Source of the DNA: an uncultured Pelagibacteraceae bacterium
GTDB taxonomy: Bacteria; Pseudomonadota; Alphaproteobacteria; Pelagibacterales; Pelagibacteraceae
DNA length: 64,000 nucleotides
Direction: 5' to 3'
NCBI GenBank assembly: GCA_902609855.1
Contig: CACLTL010000004.1
Span: 23,858-87,857 of the forward strand
Position numbers and translations under genes: made by a program. This document shows positions 45,858-55,853 of the stretch, in pieces (the stretch's first letter is position 1; each line of letters begins with the position of its first letter). The notes below the pieces were generated by a model. The model was not told the DNA's origin, searched no databases, and saw nothing but the letters and a program-made list of their open reading frames with translations.

Positions 45858-46266
45858 CTTTTTTTTTATCTACTATTTCACCCTCTATAGTTTTTTCTTG
45901 ATTTTCTTTTTCTGATACTGACTTTTTTCTCAAAGCCAAGTTAAATAAGATCTTTCTGGTAAAAGGAATTAATAATAAGAAACCGATGAAATCTGTAAAA
46001 AAACCAGGTACGATTAATAATAAAGCAGCAATAGCTATAGACGCTCCTGACATAATTTCATAAAGTGGCATCTTGTTTTGATACAAATTGAGCATTCCAG
46101 ACTTTAAAGTGCTTATTCCTTGCAGTTTAGCAAAATAAACACCAATTATTGCAGTTAGAAAAATCAACGCAACAGTATTTAAGGCACCTATATTGCCTCC
46201 AATTTTAATTAATAGGAATATTTCAAGCGCTGGTATCCCAAGAAATATGATAAAAAATGGGTTCAT
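45847..46266 (-). CDS. fxsA: FxsA family membrane protein
   Basis: This 139-residue protein has three to four hydrophobic segments: FFIIFLGIPALEIFLLIKIGGNIG, then TVALIFLTAIIGVYFAKLQG and ALLLIVPGFFTDFIGFLLLIP, all typical of FxsA, which in E. coli modulates F-plasmid exclusion of phage T7. Native function is unknown. It overlaps secB by 11 bases. Confidence 0.92.
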   Translation of the reverse strand: MNPFFIIFLGIPALEIFLLIKIGGNIGALNTVALIFLTAIIGVYFAKLQGISTLKSGMLNLYQNKMPLYEIMSGASIAIAALLLIVPGFFTDFIGFLLLIPFTRKILFNLALRKKSVSEKENQEKTIEGEIVDKKKDEL

Positions 46267-46310
46267 TTGTCTGATACAAAAATATATGATTAATGTATAT
46301 TTATCAAATT

Positions 46311-46913
46311 ATGAGTAATAGTTTTGGTTATTTAGATATAATTTTATTAGGAATGATTGCAGGATTTATTATCTTGCGACTAAGAAGCATCTTAGGTAGA
46401 AAAACAGGTCACGAAACAAAAATTTATCCTGGTTTTGCTGAAAAAGAATTTAGCATTCCAAAAAATGAAGTTCAGCCAACCAAGCAAAATCTTGAAATTT
46501 TAGAAGGCAAAGACAAAAAAGAGTTTTTAAGAGGTGCTGAAATTGCCTACGAAAGTATTTTAACTTCATTTGCAACTGGAGATCTTATTAAATTAAAAAG
46601 TTTGTTAACATCTAACATGTTTTCAAATTTTTCGGACGCTATAAAATCTAGAAACAAAGAAGGCATTAAATCTGAATTTACATTTATTGGTGTTAAAGAG
46701 TCTACGGTTGAAAAATATGAAAAAATTAAAGATAATTTATTTGCTACAGTTAAGTTTGTTGCTGAGGTCATTTCTGTAAAAAAAGATAAAGAAAATAAAA
46801 TAATAGAGGGAAATCCAGATAAAATTAAGTTTGTTACTGACAGCTGGAAATTTACAAGAAATATAAAACAAAAAGGCCCCAATTGGCATTTGTCTGAAAT
46901 TATCAGCAAGTGA
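46311..46913 (+). CDS. Tim44-like domain protein
   Basis: From the ATG at 46311 this is a 200-residue protein with one N-terminal membrane helix (YLDIILLGMIAGFIILRLRSIL), then a basic segment and a C-terminal Tim44-like domain (FLRGAEIAYESILTSFATGDLIKLKSLL, ENKIIEGNPDKIKFVTDSWKFTR). Bacterial relatives (TimA) are thought to help membrane protein handling. Its stop overlaps the smr GTG start. Confidence 0.85.
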   Translation: MSNSFGYLDIILLGMIAGFIILRLRSILGRKTGHETKIYPGFAEKEFSIPKNEVQPTKQNLEILEGKDKKEFLRGAEIAYESILTSFATGDLIKLKSLLTSNMFSNFSDAIKSRNKEGIKSEFTFIGVKESTVEKYEKIKDNLFATVKFVAEVISVKKDKENKIIEGNPDKIKFVTDSWKFTRNIKQKGPNWHLSEIISK

Positions 46914-47326
46914 TAAAAAAGAAAGAACCTAACCAAGAAGATAAGAAGACTTGGGACGAGTACATTAAAAATCCATCTGACATTTACGATAAAGATAAAG
47001 GTGTCTCGAACAATATTCAAAGAAAAGGGCGTTATAAATTTGATCTACATGGTTTTACCTTGGATGAAGCTAATAGCAAAGTAAAAGAAATTATAGAATA
47101 TTGTGTCAAAAATAAATTCAGAGAATTACTACTCATAACTGGGAAAGGCATACATTCAACCAGCGATAATGATGCTTACATATCTAAAAATTTGGGAAAA
47201 TTAAAATATTCCGTTCCTGAATTCATAAAAACTTCAGAATTAAACAAATTTATTATTTCAATAAATGATGCCGAAAAAAAAGATGGTGGTGAAGGAGCAA
47301 TAATAATTAGGTTTAAAAATTTATAA
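46910..47326 (+). CDS. Smr domain protein
   Basis: This 138-residue protein starts at GTG 46910, overlapping the previous stop (GTGA). It holds a C-terminal Smr domain: [19 protein letters not shown] (the DLHG motif) and [12 protein letters not shown] (TGKG motif), ending GAIIIRF. Smr domains nick or bind nucleic acid and act in ribosome rescue in some bacteria. Convergent with hslU, overlapping 6 bases. Confidence 0.9.
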   Translation: MIKKKEPNQEDKKTWDEYIKNPSDIYDKDKGVSNNIQRKGRYKFDLHGFTLDEANSKVKEIIEYCVKNKFRELLLITGKGIHSTSDNDAYISKNLGKLKYSVPEFIKTSELNKFIISINDAEKKDGGEGAIIIRFKNL

Positions 47327-48694
47327 TATAAATTTTGATAAATCTGTATCTTTGACCAAGTTTCCTAAGTTGTCTTGCACATATTTTTGATCAATTGTGA
47401 TTGTTTCCCCTGCTCTGTCAGTCGCATTAAAACTAATATCATCCAAAACTTTTTCAATAATAGTGTGAAGTCTTCTGGCACCAATATTTTCGACCGATGA
47501 ATTTACTTCAGCTGAAATTTTAGCAAGCATATCAATTCCATCATCTGTAAATTCAAGATTTACATTTTCTGTTTTCAATAATTCTTTATATTGTTTAATT
47601 AAGCTGTTATCAGGTTCTTTAAGAATTCTTTTGAAGTCTTCTTCTTTAAGTGCATTTAACTCAACTCTTATTGGTAATCTACCTTGCAATTCAGGTAACA
47701 AATCTGAAGGTTTAGCTAATTGGAACGCTCCCGAAGCGATAAACAGGATATGATCTGTTTTAATTGGACCATGTTTAGTACTAACGGTCGTTCCTTCTAT
47801 AAGTGGAAGTAAGTCTCTTTGAACACCTTCCCTAGAAACATCTCCACCTACTCTATCACTTCTAGCAGAAACTTTGTCTATCTCGTCTAAAAATACTATT
47901 CCATTTTCCTCAGTTGCTTTTTTCGCTTCAGTAATAATTTTATCTTCTTCGATCATTTTGTCTGACTCTTGAGCAACTAAAATGTCGTGAGATTCTTTTA
48001 CAGTCATTTTTTTCTTTTTACCTTTTTTATTACCCATAGATTTCCCGAGAATATCCCCAAGATTTACCATTCCTACATTTCCACTAGGCATTCCAGGTAT
48101 TTCAAAGCTTTGTAGCGGGTTAGAAGTGTTTTGAACTTCTATTTCAATTTCATTGTTATCTAAGTCGCCTGTTCTTAATCTTTTTCTAAAACTCTCTCTT
48201 GTTGCAACACTTGCTTTATTACCAACGAGTGCATCTAATACCTTTTCCTCAGCTTTTAACTCTGCTTTAGCTTTAACTTCTTTTCTTTTCTTTTCTCTCT
48301 CCATAGCTATAGCAATCTCAATTAAATCTCTTATGATTTGTTCTACGTCTCTCCCTACATAGCCCACTTCAGTAAATCTTGTTGCTTCCACTTTTATAAA
48401 AGGAGCCTCTGCTAGTTTTGATAATCTTCTTGATATTTCGGTTTTACCTACACCTGTGGGTCCTATCATTAAAATATTTTTGGGCAGAACTTCATCTTTC
48501 ATTTCATCTGATAAAGCTTGTCTTCTCCATCTATTTCTTAAAGCAACAGCTACAGCTTTCTTTGCATCTTTTTGACCGATTACATATCTATCTAATTCTG
48601 AAACTATTTCTCTTGGAGATAAAGCACTTACTTTAGAAGTTTCTTTATCTTTTTTTATTACTTTTAAATTTGTAACTTTATTAGTTGGTGCCAT
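47321..48694 (-). CDS. hslU: ATP-dependent protease ATPase subunit HslU
   Basis: HslU unfolds substrates for the HslV peptidase. From the ATG at 48692-48694 it has 457 residues: [27 protein letters not shown], Walker [17 protein letters not shown], an inserted I domain (about residues 120-250), Walker [13 protein letters not shown] and the C-terminal [18 protein letters not shown], ending KFIL, which docks into HslV. The frame extends upstream to 48784 but that would lie inside hslV. Confidence 0.97.
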   Translation of the reverse strand: MAPTNKVTNLKVIKKDKETSKVSALSPREIVSELDRYVIGQKDAKKAVAVALRNRWRRQALSDEMKDEVLPKNILMIGPTGVGKTEISRRLSKLAEAPFIKVEATRFTEVGYVGRDVEQIIRDLIEIAIAMEREKKRKEVKAKAELKAEEKVLDALVGNKASVATRESFRKRLRTGDLDNNEIEIEVQNTSNPLQSFEIPGMPSGNVGMVNLGDILGKSMGNKKGKKKKMTVKESHDILVAQESDKMIEEDKIITEAKKATEENGIVFLDEIDKVSARSDRVGGDVSREGVQRDLLPLIEGTTVSTKHGPIKTDHILFIASGAFQLAKPSDLLPELQGRLPIRVELNALKEEDFKRILKEPDNSLIKQYKELLKTENVNLEFTDDGIDMLAKISAEVNSSVENIGARRLHTIIEKVLDDISFNATDRAGETITIDQKYVQDNLGNLVKDTDLSKFIL

Positions 48695-48695
48695 A

Positions 48696-49235
48696 TTAAA
48701 CTTTTTCCACTGTAACGTTGTTATTAGTAAACACACATATATCAGACGCAACTTTAATGGACTTCCTAGCAATATCTTCTGCACTCATATCAGTTTCAGC
48801 AAGCACCTTTGCAGCTGCAAGTGCGTAGTTGCCACCTGATCCAATTCCAATTATTCCATCTTCTGGTTCTAAAACATCTCCTGTTCCTGAAATTATAAAA
48901 CTATGTTTCTTATCTGCTACAGCCATTAAAGCTTCTAATCTTCTTAAAAATTTATCACTTCTCCAATCTTTTGCTAACTCAACCGCAGCTCTTTGTAAAT
49001 TACCTGCATGCTTTTCTAATTTTGCTTCTAACCTTTCGAATAAAGTAAGAGCATCAGCCGTTGATCCTGCAAATCCTGCTATTACTCCTCTGCTTTCAAT
49101 TTTCCTTACTTTCTTGGCTTTACTTTTTAAAACAGTATTGCCTAAACTAACCTGGCCGTCTCCTGCTACTACAGTTTCACCATTTTTTCTAAGTAAGACA
49201 ATCGTTGTTCCATGCCACTTTTCAGCTGTATTCAT
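48696..49235 (-). CDS. hslV: ATP-dependent protease peptidase subunit HslV
   Basis: HslV is the threonine peptidase of the HslUV protease. It is 179 residues; the propeptide MNTAEKWHG precedes [10 protein letters not shown], where the first Thr is the exposed nucleophile. [14 protein letters not shown] and [14 protein letters not shown] are the other landmarks. One base separates it from hslU. It is divergent from hisB over about 100 bases. Confidence 0.97.
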   Translation of the reverse strand: MNTAEKWHGTTIVLLRKNGETVVAGDGQVSLGNTVLKSKAKKVRKIESRGVIAGFAGSTADALTLFERLEAKLEKHAGNLQRAAVELAKDWRSDKFLRRLEALMAVADKKHSFIISGTGDVLEPEDGIIGIGSGGNYALAAAKVLAETDMSAEDIARKSIKVASDICVFTNNNVTVEKV

Positions 49236-49277
49236 ATTGTTATATGTGGAGATTAATTTTGGATCTTCAATAGTAAA

Positions 49278-49329
49278 TCTGATTTATTGATAAAATGACT
49301 GATTATATATATATCAAAGATAAATCAGA
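49278..49329. repeat. 10-bp inverted repeat between hslV and hisB
   Basis: TCTGATTTAT (49278-49287) and ATAAATCAGA (49320-49329) are perfect inverted copies separated by 32 AT-rich bases. A TTGATA / TATATC pair with 17-base spacing lies inside or at its edge and could be a hisB promoter. The right arm ends 8 bases before the hisB start. It could be an operator dyad or, less likely, an mRNA leader hairpin covering the ribosome site. Confidence 0.35.
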
Positions 49330-49337
49330 GTTAATTT

Positions 49338-49928
49338 ATGGCAAGAAAAGCAAAAATTATTAGAAAAACAAAAGAAACTAGTATTTCTGTTTCCGTTAAT
49401 TTGGACGGTAAAGGTAAATATAAAATAAAAACTGGTATAGGTTTTCTTGATCATATGCTGGAGCAATTATCTAAACATTCGCTAATCGACTTAGAAGTTA
49501 ATGCTAAAGGTGACACGCACATCGATTTACACCATACAACCGAGGATACAGGTATTGCTATTGGTGAAGCTATTAAAAAAGCTGCAGGTAATCGAAAAGG
49601 AATTACAAGATATGCATCAACTATGATCCCGATGGATGAAACGCTAAGCCGTGTTTCTATTGATGTATCTAATAGACCTTATCTAATTTGGAAGGTAAAT
49701 TTACCAGTGGAAAAATTAGGTGAGATGGACACAGAATTATTTAAGGAGTGGTTCCAAGCTTTTTCACAATCAGCCGGAGTTACTTTACACATAGAAAATA
49801 TTTATGGTGAAAATAGTCACCACAAGATTGAGTCATGTTACAAGGGTTTAGCTAGATCATTAAAGGATGCTTTAGTGATTGATAAAAGAATTAAAAATTC
49901 AATACCTTCGACAAAAGGCTCTATTTAA
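49338..49928 (+). CDS. hisB: Imidazoleglycerol-phosphate dehydratase
   Basis: HisB catalyses the dehydration of imidazole glycerol phosphate in histidine synthesis. It is 196 residues, with [32 protein letters not shown] (metal His cluster) and [20 protein letters not shown] (second His cluster). It is the monofunctional form, without the phosphatase domain of enterobacteria. It leads the hisBHAFE operon. Confidence 0.97.
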   Translation: MARKAKIIRKTKETSISVSVNLDGKGKYKIKTGIGFLDHMLEQLSKHSLIDLEVNAKGDTHIDLHHTTEDTGIAIGEAIKKAAGNRKGITRYASTMIPMDETLSRVSIDVSNRPYLIWKVNLPVEKLGEMDTELFKEWFQAFSQSAGVTLHIENIYGENSHHKIESCYKGLARSLKDALVIDKRIKNSIPSTKGSI

Positions 49929-49933
49929 AATTG

Positions 49934-50560
49934 ATGAACGTCACAATTGTTGACTACCAGTCGGGCAATATAAGCTCAGTCATTAACTCTTTTACAGAGG
50001 TAGCTAAAGGTAAAGTTAGTTTAGAAGTAACATCAGATATAAAGAAAATTAAATCTAGTGATAAAATTATTTTACCAGGACAAGGTTCATTTAAAAGTTG
50101 TGTAGATTCTTTAAACAACATCAACGGGTTAGTTGAAACATTAAAAGATTTTGCTATTACAAATAAAAAACCTTTATTAGGCATTTGTGTTGGTTTACAG
50201 ATGTTCGCTGATGTTGGTTATGAAGAAGCTGAAACAAAAGGATTAGGTTGGATTCCTGGTAAAGTTTCTAAAATAGATAATCAGAATGGAAAATTTAAGC
50301 TTCCACACATTGGTTGGAACGAAATCGAAATTCAAAAAGAAAGTAAAATATTTAAAGACATAAAAGATAAATCTCATATGTATTTCGTTCATAGTTATGA
50401 ATTTATTCCTGAAAATAAATCAGTCATTTCAGCAATAACAAACTATTCATCAAAAATTGTTTGTTCCATCGAGAGAGATAATTTATTTGGAACGCAGTTT
50501 CACCCTGAGAAAAGTGGTAAAATTGGATTAAAAATAATTGATAACTTTTTAAAATTATAA
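49934..50560 (+). CDS. hisH: Imidazole glycerol phosphate synthase glutaminase subunit
   Basis: HisH releases ammonia from glutamine for HisF. From the ATG at 49934 it has 208 residues: TIVDYQSGNISSV, LPGQGSFKSC (oxyanion region), the nucleophile Cys in LLGICVGLQMFA, and the His-Glu pair in FGTQFHPEKSG. A TTG one codon upstream is possible but less likely. Confidence 0.96.
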   Translation: MNVTIVDYQSGNISSVINSFTEVAKGKVSLEVTSDIKKIKSSDKIILPGQGSFKSCVDSLNNINGLVETLKDFAITNKKPLLGICVGLQMFADVGYEEAETKGLGWIPGKVSKIDNQNGKFKLPHIGWNEIEIQKESKIFKDIKDKSHMYFVHSYEFIPENKSVISAITNYSSKIVCSIERDNLFGTQFHPEKSGKIGLKIIDNFLKL

Positions 50561-51285
50561 TGAAAATATTCCCTGCTATAGATATTAAAGATAAGAAATG
50601 CGTAAGATTAATCAAAGGAGACTTTGAAAGTAAAACTGAATATGAAACTTCACCTATTGATCAAGCAGGTAGATATAAAGATCATGGCTTTAAAAATCTA
50701 CATGTTGTTGACTTGGATGGAGCATTAACTGGAAAGACGGTTAATTTAGATATTATCAATGAAATAGTAAATAAATTCGACTTGAAGATAGAAATAGGAG
50801 GTGGTGTAAGATCTCTCGACAGCATTAAACAATATATAGATGCAGGTGCTGAAAAAGTAATTTTAGGAAGCGGTGCCATTAAAAATAAAGAATTTTTAAA
50901 AGATGCCTGTGAAAAATTTAAAAGTCAAATTGCTTTAGGATTAGACGCAAAGGATGGAAATCTCTCCGTGTCAGGTTGGAAGGAAAATCTAAATGTTAAA
51001 ACCATAGACTTTCTTAAAGAAGTCAATAACTATGGAGTGAGCAGAATTATTTACACAGATATAAATCGAGATGGAATGAAGACTAGCCCTAATTTAGATG
51101 AAACTGTAAAAATTGCAGAACTATCTAATTGTCCTGTTGTGATTTCAGGGGGTGTTTCTTCAATAAAAGATATTAAGAAAGCTAAAGAGTTAAATAATAA
51201 TAAAATTGAAGGTATTATTGTTGGAAAAGCCATTTATGATGGTGATATTAAACTTGATGAGCTAGCGAAGGAGATCAGTGCTTAA
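50560..51285 (+). CDS. hisA: Phosphoribosylformimino-AICAR ribotide isomerase
   Basis: HisA opens the ProFAR ring in histidine synthesis. It is 241 residues, a TIM barrel with [19 protein letters not shown] (catalytic Asp), [21 protein letters not shown] and the second Asp in [11 protein letters not shown], then [10 protein letters not shown]. It touches hisH by 1 base and overlaps hisF by 8. Confidence 0.97.
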   Translation: MKIFPAIDIKDKKCVRLIKGDFESKTEYETSPIDQAGRYKDHGFKNLHVVDLDGALTGKTVNLDIINEIVNKFDLKIEIGGGVRSLDSIKQYIDAGAEKVILGSGAIKNKEFLKDACEKFKSQIALGLDAKDGNLSVSGWKENLNVKTIDFLKEVNNYGVSRIIYTDINRDGMKTSPNLDETVKIAELSNCPVVISGGVSSIKDIKKAKELNNNKIEGIIVGKAIYDGDIKLDELAKEISA

Positions 51286-52036
51286 AAATAGAATTATACC
51301 TTGTTTAGATGTTAAAAATGGAAGAGTAGTTAAAGGCATTAACTTTGTTGAATTAAAAGATGCTGGAGATCCAGTTGAACAAGCTAAGATTTACAGTGAT
51401 GGTGGAGCTGATGAGATCTGTTTTTTAGATATCACAGCATCAAATGAAAATAGAGATACAATTATTGATATTGTAAGAAAAACTGCAAAAGAATGCTTTG
51501 TTCCTTTAACTGTTGGTGGTGGTGTTAGAACTATTCAGAATATAACGGACTTATTATTAGCTGGAGCAGATAAGGTTTCTATAAATACGGCAGCAGTAAA
51601 AGATGTAAGATTTGTTTTAGAGGCGTCAAAAAAATTTGGTTCTCAATGTATTGTTGTAGCTATAGATGCTAAAAAAATTTCAGATAAGAAATGGGAAGTC
51701 TTCACTCATGGCGGAAGAAACAAAACAGGTATTGATGCTGTAGAATTTGCTAAACAAGTGGAAACAAATGGAGCAGGGGAAATTTTATTAACTTCCATGG
51801 ATAGAGATGGAACTAAGTCTGGCTATGATGTTGAATTATTAAAAGTAATTACAGATAGCACTAATATTCCTGTTATTGCTTCTGGCGGTGTAGGAACTTT
51901 AGATCATCTTTACGACGGCATAATTAAAGGTGGAGCGAGTGCAGTTCTAGCAGCTTCTATTTTTCACTATGGAGAATATAAAATCAAAGAAGCTAAAGAA
52001 TATTTGAATTCTAAGAATGTATCTGTAAGATTATAA
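51278..52036 (+). CDS. hisF: Imidazole glycerol phosphate synthase cyclase subunit
   Basis: HisF forms imidazole glycerol phosphate and AICAR with ammonia from HisH. It is 252 residues from a GTG start with a GAAGGAG ribosome site inside his[20 protein letters not shown] (catalytic Asp), [20 protein letters not shown], and [15 protein letters not shown] with the second catalytic Asp. One base separates it from hisE. Confidence 0.98.
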   Translation: MLKNRIIPCLDVKNGRVVKGINFVELKDAGDPVEQAKIYSDGGADEICFLDITASNENRDTIIDIVRKTAKECFVPLTVGGGVRTIQNITDLLLAGADKVSINTAAVKDVRFVLEASKKFGSQCIVVAIDAKKISDKKWEVFTHGGRNKTGIDAVEFAKQVETNGAGEILLTSMDRDGTKSGYDVELLKVITDSTNIPVIASGGVGTLDHLYDGIIKGGASAVLAASIFHYGEYKIKEAKEYLNSKNVSVRL

Positions 52037-52037
52037 A

Positions 52038-52310
52038 ATGTTTGAAAACCTAGAACAGTTAATGCAAACTATTAGAGAGAGAAAAAATTCCTCTCCTGAT
52101 AAGTCTTATACGAATAAGCTTCTCAATGATAAGAATTTAACTGTTGCAAAAGTAAAAGAGGAAATAGGAGAATTATTCGAGGCTGTCGAAAAAAACTCTA
52201 ATGAAATACACGAAGCAGCAGATGTAATTTATCATTTGATGGTTTATCTTGAGGCTAATAATATCAAGATCGAAGATGTTATGAGTGAACTGAAAAAAAG
52301 ACAAAAATGA
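52038..52310 (+). CDS. hisE: Phosphoribosyl-ATP pyrophosphatase
   Basis: HisE hydrolyses PR-ATP to PR-AMP. This 90-residue all-helical protein has VKEEIGELFEAVEKN and EIHEAADVIYHLMVYLEAN, the acidic metal-binding motifs of the MazG-like fold. It is the stand-alone form, not fused to HisI, and no hisI is in the window. Overlaps the HIT gene by 4 bases. Confidence 0.95.
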   Translation: MFENLEQLMQTIRERKNSSPDKSYTNKLLNDKNLTVAKVKEEIGELFEAVEKNSNEIHEAADVIYHLMVYLEANNIKIEDVMSELKKRQK

Positions 52311-52663
52311 GTTACGATAAAAATAATATATTCGCAAAAATTCTTAGAGGAGAAATTCCTTGCAAGAAAGTCTATGAAAACGAGTATGTTTTAGCTTTTC
52401 ATGACATTAATCCTCAGAAGAAAGTGCACGTATTAGTAATACCAAAAGGAGAATTTGTTGATTTAGATGACTTTAATAATAAAGCATCTGATAAAGAGAT
52501 TGTTGAATTAAATAAAGCTGTCACACACGTAGCAAATTTAATGGGTTCAAAAGATAAAGGTTATAGAGCATTAACAAATATCGGTAATGATGGAGGGCAA
52601 GAAGTCCCCCACTTACACTTTCATATTTTTGCAGGAGAAAAGATTGGAAAAATGGTAAGCTAA
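52307..52663 (+). CDS. HIT family (histidine triad) protein
   Basis: This 118-residue protein belongs to the HinT branch: NIFAKILRGEIPCKKVYENEYV at the N-terminus and the triad VPHLHFHIFAGEKIGKM at the C-terminus. HinT hydrolyses adenosine phosphoramidates. It follows hisE in the operon, a common alphaproteobacterial link. Its stop overlaps the next start (TAATG). Confidence 0.95.
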   Translation: MSYDKNNIFAKILRGEIPCKKVYENEYVLAFHDINPQKKVHVLVIPKGEFVDLDDFNNKASDKEIVELNKAVTHVANLMGSKDKGYRALTNIGNDGGQEVPHLHFHIFAGEKIGKMVS

Positions 52664-53169
52664 TGGTTTCAAGAGTAAAAAGATATTTTTTAGAAATAAA
52701 AGATTTTTCAAATACAATCGATCTGAATCTTCCTGAAAATTATAAGATTATTTTAGATAATGAAGATAATTTTTATTTAAATAAATTTTTTTACAAGCAA
52801 ATAGGTTTAGATCATTTTTGGAGAGATAGGTTGTTATGGTCAGATAGTGAATGGGTTAAGTATGTAACAAACAAAAATTTAGAAACTCACGTATTAAAAA
52901 AAGGAGAAGATCTCGTTGGTTATTACGAACAAGAATATCATCCAGCTTCTAATGAGGTAGAATTAATAAATTTGGGCGTATTAAAAGAATTCAGAGGTTT
53001 AAAATTAGGTTCAACTCTTGTAAATCATGCTATTGCTAGCGCATCGAGAAAGAATCCAGGCAGAATGTGGGTTCATACTTGTAGCTTAGATCACAAACAC
53101 GCGTTGCAAAATTATAAATCAAAAGGTTTTGAAATATTTAAAGAAGAAGAAATCGATTTTGTAGCTTAA
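52663..53169 (+). CDS. GNAT family N-acetyltransferase
   Basis: This 168-residue protein has the acetyl-CoA-binding motif A as LGVLKEFRGLKLGSTLVNHAI (R/Q-x-x-G-x-G/A variant RGLKLG) and motif B around DHKHALQNYKSKGFEIF. The substrate is unknown. It ends the his-HIT operon and shares a TTAA with convergent lolA in which both stop codons lie. Confidence 0.88.
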   Translation: MVSRVKRYFLEIKDFSNTIDLNLPENYKIILDNEDNFYLNKFFYKQIGLDHFWRDRLLWSDSEWVKYVTNKNLETHVLKKGEDLVGYYEQEYHPASNEVELINLGVLKEFRGLKLGSTLVNHAIASASRKNPGRMWVHTCSLDHKHALQNYKSKGFEIFKEEEIDFVA

Positions 53170-53726
53170 TTCATCTCAGGAATTTTAAAAGTTCCTTGTT
53201 TAAAAACATCATTTTTAGCAACAATGTTCAAAGAGAAATTTATATTGTTATTATACTGGTCTATGATTTGCCAACCTTTTAAATCCAATGTTTTCTTATC
53301 AAAAAAAACTGTTATCTCGTTTTCATCTAAATAAACTAACTTTATAATTCGGTCAGATAACTCTAACTTTCCAGATTTAACAATTTCTAAAAGTTTATCT
53401 TTATACAAAATATTTAGGAACGGAGATTTTGAAATGGGATAATAGTAAGTTTTATTATACCTCTTTTGTGTAATCGCTAATCTTTTTTTATTAATTATTA
53501 ATTCTTTTTTTTTATCATCAAAATAATCACATTTTAATTTTCCAGGAAATTCTAAAAGGCAACTTCCCTTTTCAGTTTTGTCGTTAATTATTTGATCAAA
53601 AGTAAATTCTAAAGAATTTAAATTATTTAATTGTGTAATTATTTGATTTTTCTCACTAGCTGAAAGATTTGCTGATAATAAAATTAATAAAATAAATATT
53701 TTAAAGTACTTCACGTTTACCAACAT
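53166..53726 (-). CDS. lolA: Outer-membrane lipoprotein carrier LolA
   Basis: This 186-residue periplasmic protein has a signal peptide (KYFKIFILLILLSANLSA). The mature domain fits LolA: NSLEFTFDQIINDKTEKGSCLLEFPGKLKCDY, where the usual G-x-L-x-x-x-RP pattern is weakly kept, and the beta-strand pattern that follows. It ferries lipoproteins from LolCDE to LolB. Position directly after ftsK, overlapping 26 bases, matches alphaproteobacterial order. Confidence 0.88.
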   Translation of the reverse strand: MLVNVKYFKIFILLILLSANLSASEKNQIITQLNNLNSLEFTFDQIINDKTEKGSCLLEFPGKLKCDYFDDKKKELIINKKRLAITQKRYNKTYYYPISKSPFLNILYKDKLLEIVKSGKLELSDRIIKLVYLDENEITVFFDKKTLDLKGWQIIDQYNNNINFSLNIVAKNDVFKQGTFKIPEMN

Positions 53727-55797
53727 GATTTGCTTTACTTACAATACCTTTTTCTTCCATCATATCAATAATTCTTGCTGCTCTATTGTAGCCGATTTGC
53801 AATTTTCTTTGTAAGAAACTTGTCGAAGCTTTTCCTTCAGATTTTATAATGTCAACCGCTTGAGAGTACAGCTCATCTTCTTCCCCATCCCCTTCTGCTG
53901 TAGATGAGCTTTCGTTACCTGTTTGTGCTGTGATTTCATCCATATAATCTGGCTCTCCTTGTGCTCTGATAGAGCTAACAATTTTTTCTATCTCATTCTC
54001 AGAAACAAATGGACCGTGTATTCTAACAATTCTATTTGCTGATGACATGAATAACATATCACCTTTGCCCAATAACTGTTCTGCACCCTGTTCCCCTAAT
54101 ATTGTTCTACTATCTATTTTAGAACTTACTTGAAAAGAAACTCTTGTTGGAAAGTTTGCTTTAATTGTGCCTGTTATCACATCAACACTTGGTCTTTGAG
54201 TTGCCATAATAATATGAATTCCAGCAGCTCTTGCCATTTGTGATAATTTTTGAATGTAGTTCTCTATCTCTTTGCCAGCAACAAGCATTAAATCAGACAT
54301 TTCATCAACTACTACAACGATGTAAGGCATCTTCAATTTATGTTTAGCATTGTAACCATCAATGTTTCTCACTCCTACTTTGCTCATAAGTTTATATCTG
54401 CTATTCATTTCTTTTACTGTCCAAGCCAAAGCAGATGTTGCTTTCTTTGCATCGGTGATTACTGGAGTTAGTAAATGAGGAATACCTTCGTAAGTTGATA
54501 ATTCCAACATCTTAGGATCAATTAAAATAAATTTACAAAGATCCGGATTTAATTTGTAAAGTAATGAAACGATAATTGTATTAATACATACTGACTTACC
54601 AGAGCCTGTAGTTCCAGCAATTAATAAGTGAGGCATTGAAGTAAGATCTCCAACAATAGGCATGCCAGATATACTTTTTCCAAGTGCTATAGGTAATTTG
54701 ATATCTTTCTTTTGAAATTTTTCGTAAGAGATAATTTCTCGAAGCGATACACTTTCTCTTGTCTCGTTTGGTATCTCGATACCTACTGTATTTTTGCCAG
54801 GAATAACTGAAACTCTTGCAGAGGTTGAACTAGTATTCCGAGCTAAATCTTCAGACAAATTTATTATCTTCGAAACTTTCACCCCAGGGGCTGGTTCAAA
54901 TTCATATAAACTAACAACTGGACCATTATTAATAGCTTTAATTTTCCCATCAATACCAAAATCTAAAAGAATTTTTTCCATAAACTCACCGTCAGGACGA
55001 TTTTTATTTAATTCTGATGCACTAAGTTTTGTGGAACTTTTGTCTAAATAATCTATTGTTGGAAGTTTATATTTTGATTTTAAACTAGTTGTTGGTTTTT
55101 TTGATCTAGTTAAGTCACCAAAAGAAAACGATTGTTGTGATCTTTCAATGATTTCACTTTTCTCCTCTATTGGATCTGTCTCTAAATTAACATCAGGAAT
55201 AATATTTTCTTTTCTCCTAAATAATGAAACTATAAGAGAAAAAGTTCCAGTAATGATTTTCTTAACATTTAAATCAGCAGAAAAAATAAAAAAGATTAAA
55301 GTAAGCAATAACAACCCGTAAGCAGAGTAAGTGTTATCAATATATGGAAACCATGTACTTAAAAATTCATAACCAATCTTTCCAACAAAACCTGAGTTAC
55401 CGTTATCTATAAGCCAAAATGAATTATTAAAGGTAATATAAATAAAAATGGTACCTAAGACCAAATATGAAACTACTAGAAATAATTTTAAAACTATTCT
55501 TTTGATTTCTTTCTGAATGATTAAATTAATTCCCCAAAATAAAAAATTAGCCACAATTAGAAACGAAACGAGACCAAAACTTTGTAAAAGAAAGTCAGCA
55601 ATACTACTTCCATAAATTCCAAAGAAATTTTTGATCACAAATTCCCTATCACCATAGACAAATGAAGGGTCTTCTGGCGAATATGTAGTAAAAGCTATAG
55701 CTAACCCGATACTCGTTGAAATTAAGACCAATCCTATAAATTCAAAGGTTCGTTTTTTTAAAAAATTTGTTACACTATTTAAAAAGTTTGTATTCAT
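53701..55797 (-). CDS. ftsK: DNA translocase FtsK
   Basis: FtsK pumps chromosome ends through the septum and activates dimer resolution. The 698-residue protein has four N-terminal membrane helices (to about residue 170), only a short linker (about residues 180-240), the motor with Walker A AGTTGSGKSVCINTIIVSL and Walker B YIVVVVDEMSDLML, MATQRPSVDVITGTIKANFP, and a C-terminal gamma winged helix (ASTSFLQRKLQIGYNRAARIID) that reads polarity sequences. It is much shorter than the E. coli protein, through linker loss. Confidence 0.97.
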   Translation of the reverse strand: MNTNFLNSVTNFLKKRTFEFIGLVLISTSIGLAIAFTTYSPEDPSFVYGDREFVIKNFFGIYGSSIADFLLQSFGLVSFLIVANFLFWGINLIIQKEIKRIVLKLFLVVSYLVLGTIFIYITFNNSFWLIDNGNSGFVGKIGYEFLSTWFPYIDNTYSAYGLLLLTLIFFIFSADLNVKKIITGTFSLIVSLFRRKENIIPDVNLETDPIEEKSEIIERSQQSFSFGDLTRSKKPTTSLKSKYKLPTIDYLDKSSTKLSASELNKNRPDGEFMEKILLDFGIDGKIKAINNGPVVSLYEFEPAPGVKVSKIINLSEDLARNTSSTSARVSVIPGKNTVGIEIPNETRESVSLREIISYEKFQKKDIKLPIALGKSISGMPIVGDLTSMPHLLIAGTTGSGKSVCINTIIVSLLYKLNPDLCKFILIDPKMLELSTYEGIPHLLTPVITDAKKATSALAWTVKEMNSRYKLMSKVGVRNIDGYNAKHKLKMPYIVVVVDEMSDLMLVAGKEIENYIQKLSQMARAAGIHIIMATQRPSVDVITGTIKANFPTRVSFQVSSKIDSRTILGEQGAEQLLGKGDMLFMSSANRIVRIHGPFVSENEIEKIVSSIRAQGEPDYMDEITAQTGNESSSTAEGDGEEDELYSQAVDIIKSEGKASTSFLQRKLQIGYNRAARIIDMMEEKGIVSKANHVGKREVL

Positions 55798-55853
55798 ATC
55801 GAATCGTTTTACGTACTTTTTATCATTTTTATGAAAGTGAGAAAAATTTTAAT

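Noticed and set aside
46547..47020. 157-codon minus-strand frame opposite the Tim44-like and smr genes
   Set aside because: Hydrophobic antisense frame with no start signal; both sense genes are clear.
48695..48784. Upstream start of hslU
   Set aside because: The extra 30 residues lie within hslV and do not resemble HslU.
48829..49290. 153-codon plus-strand frame opposite hslV
   Set aside because: Entirely antisense to hslV with low-complexity Ser/Leu/Pro composition; a shadow.
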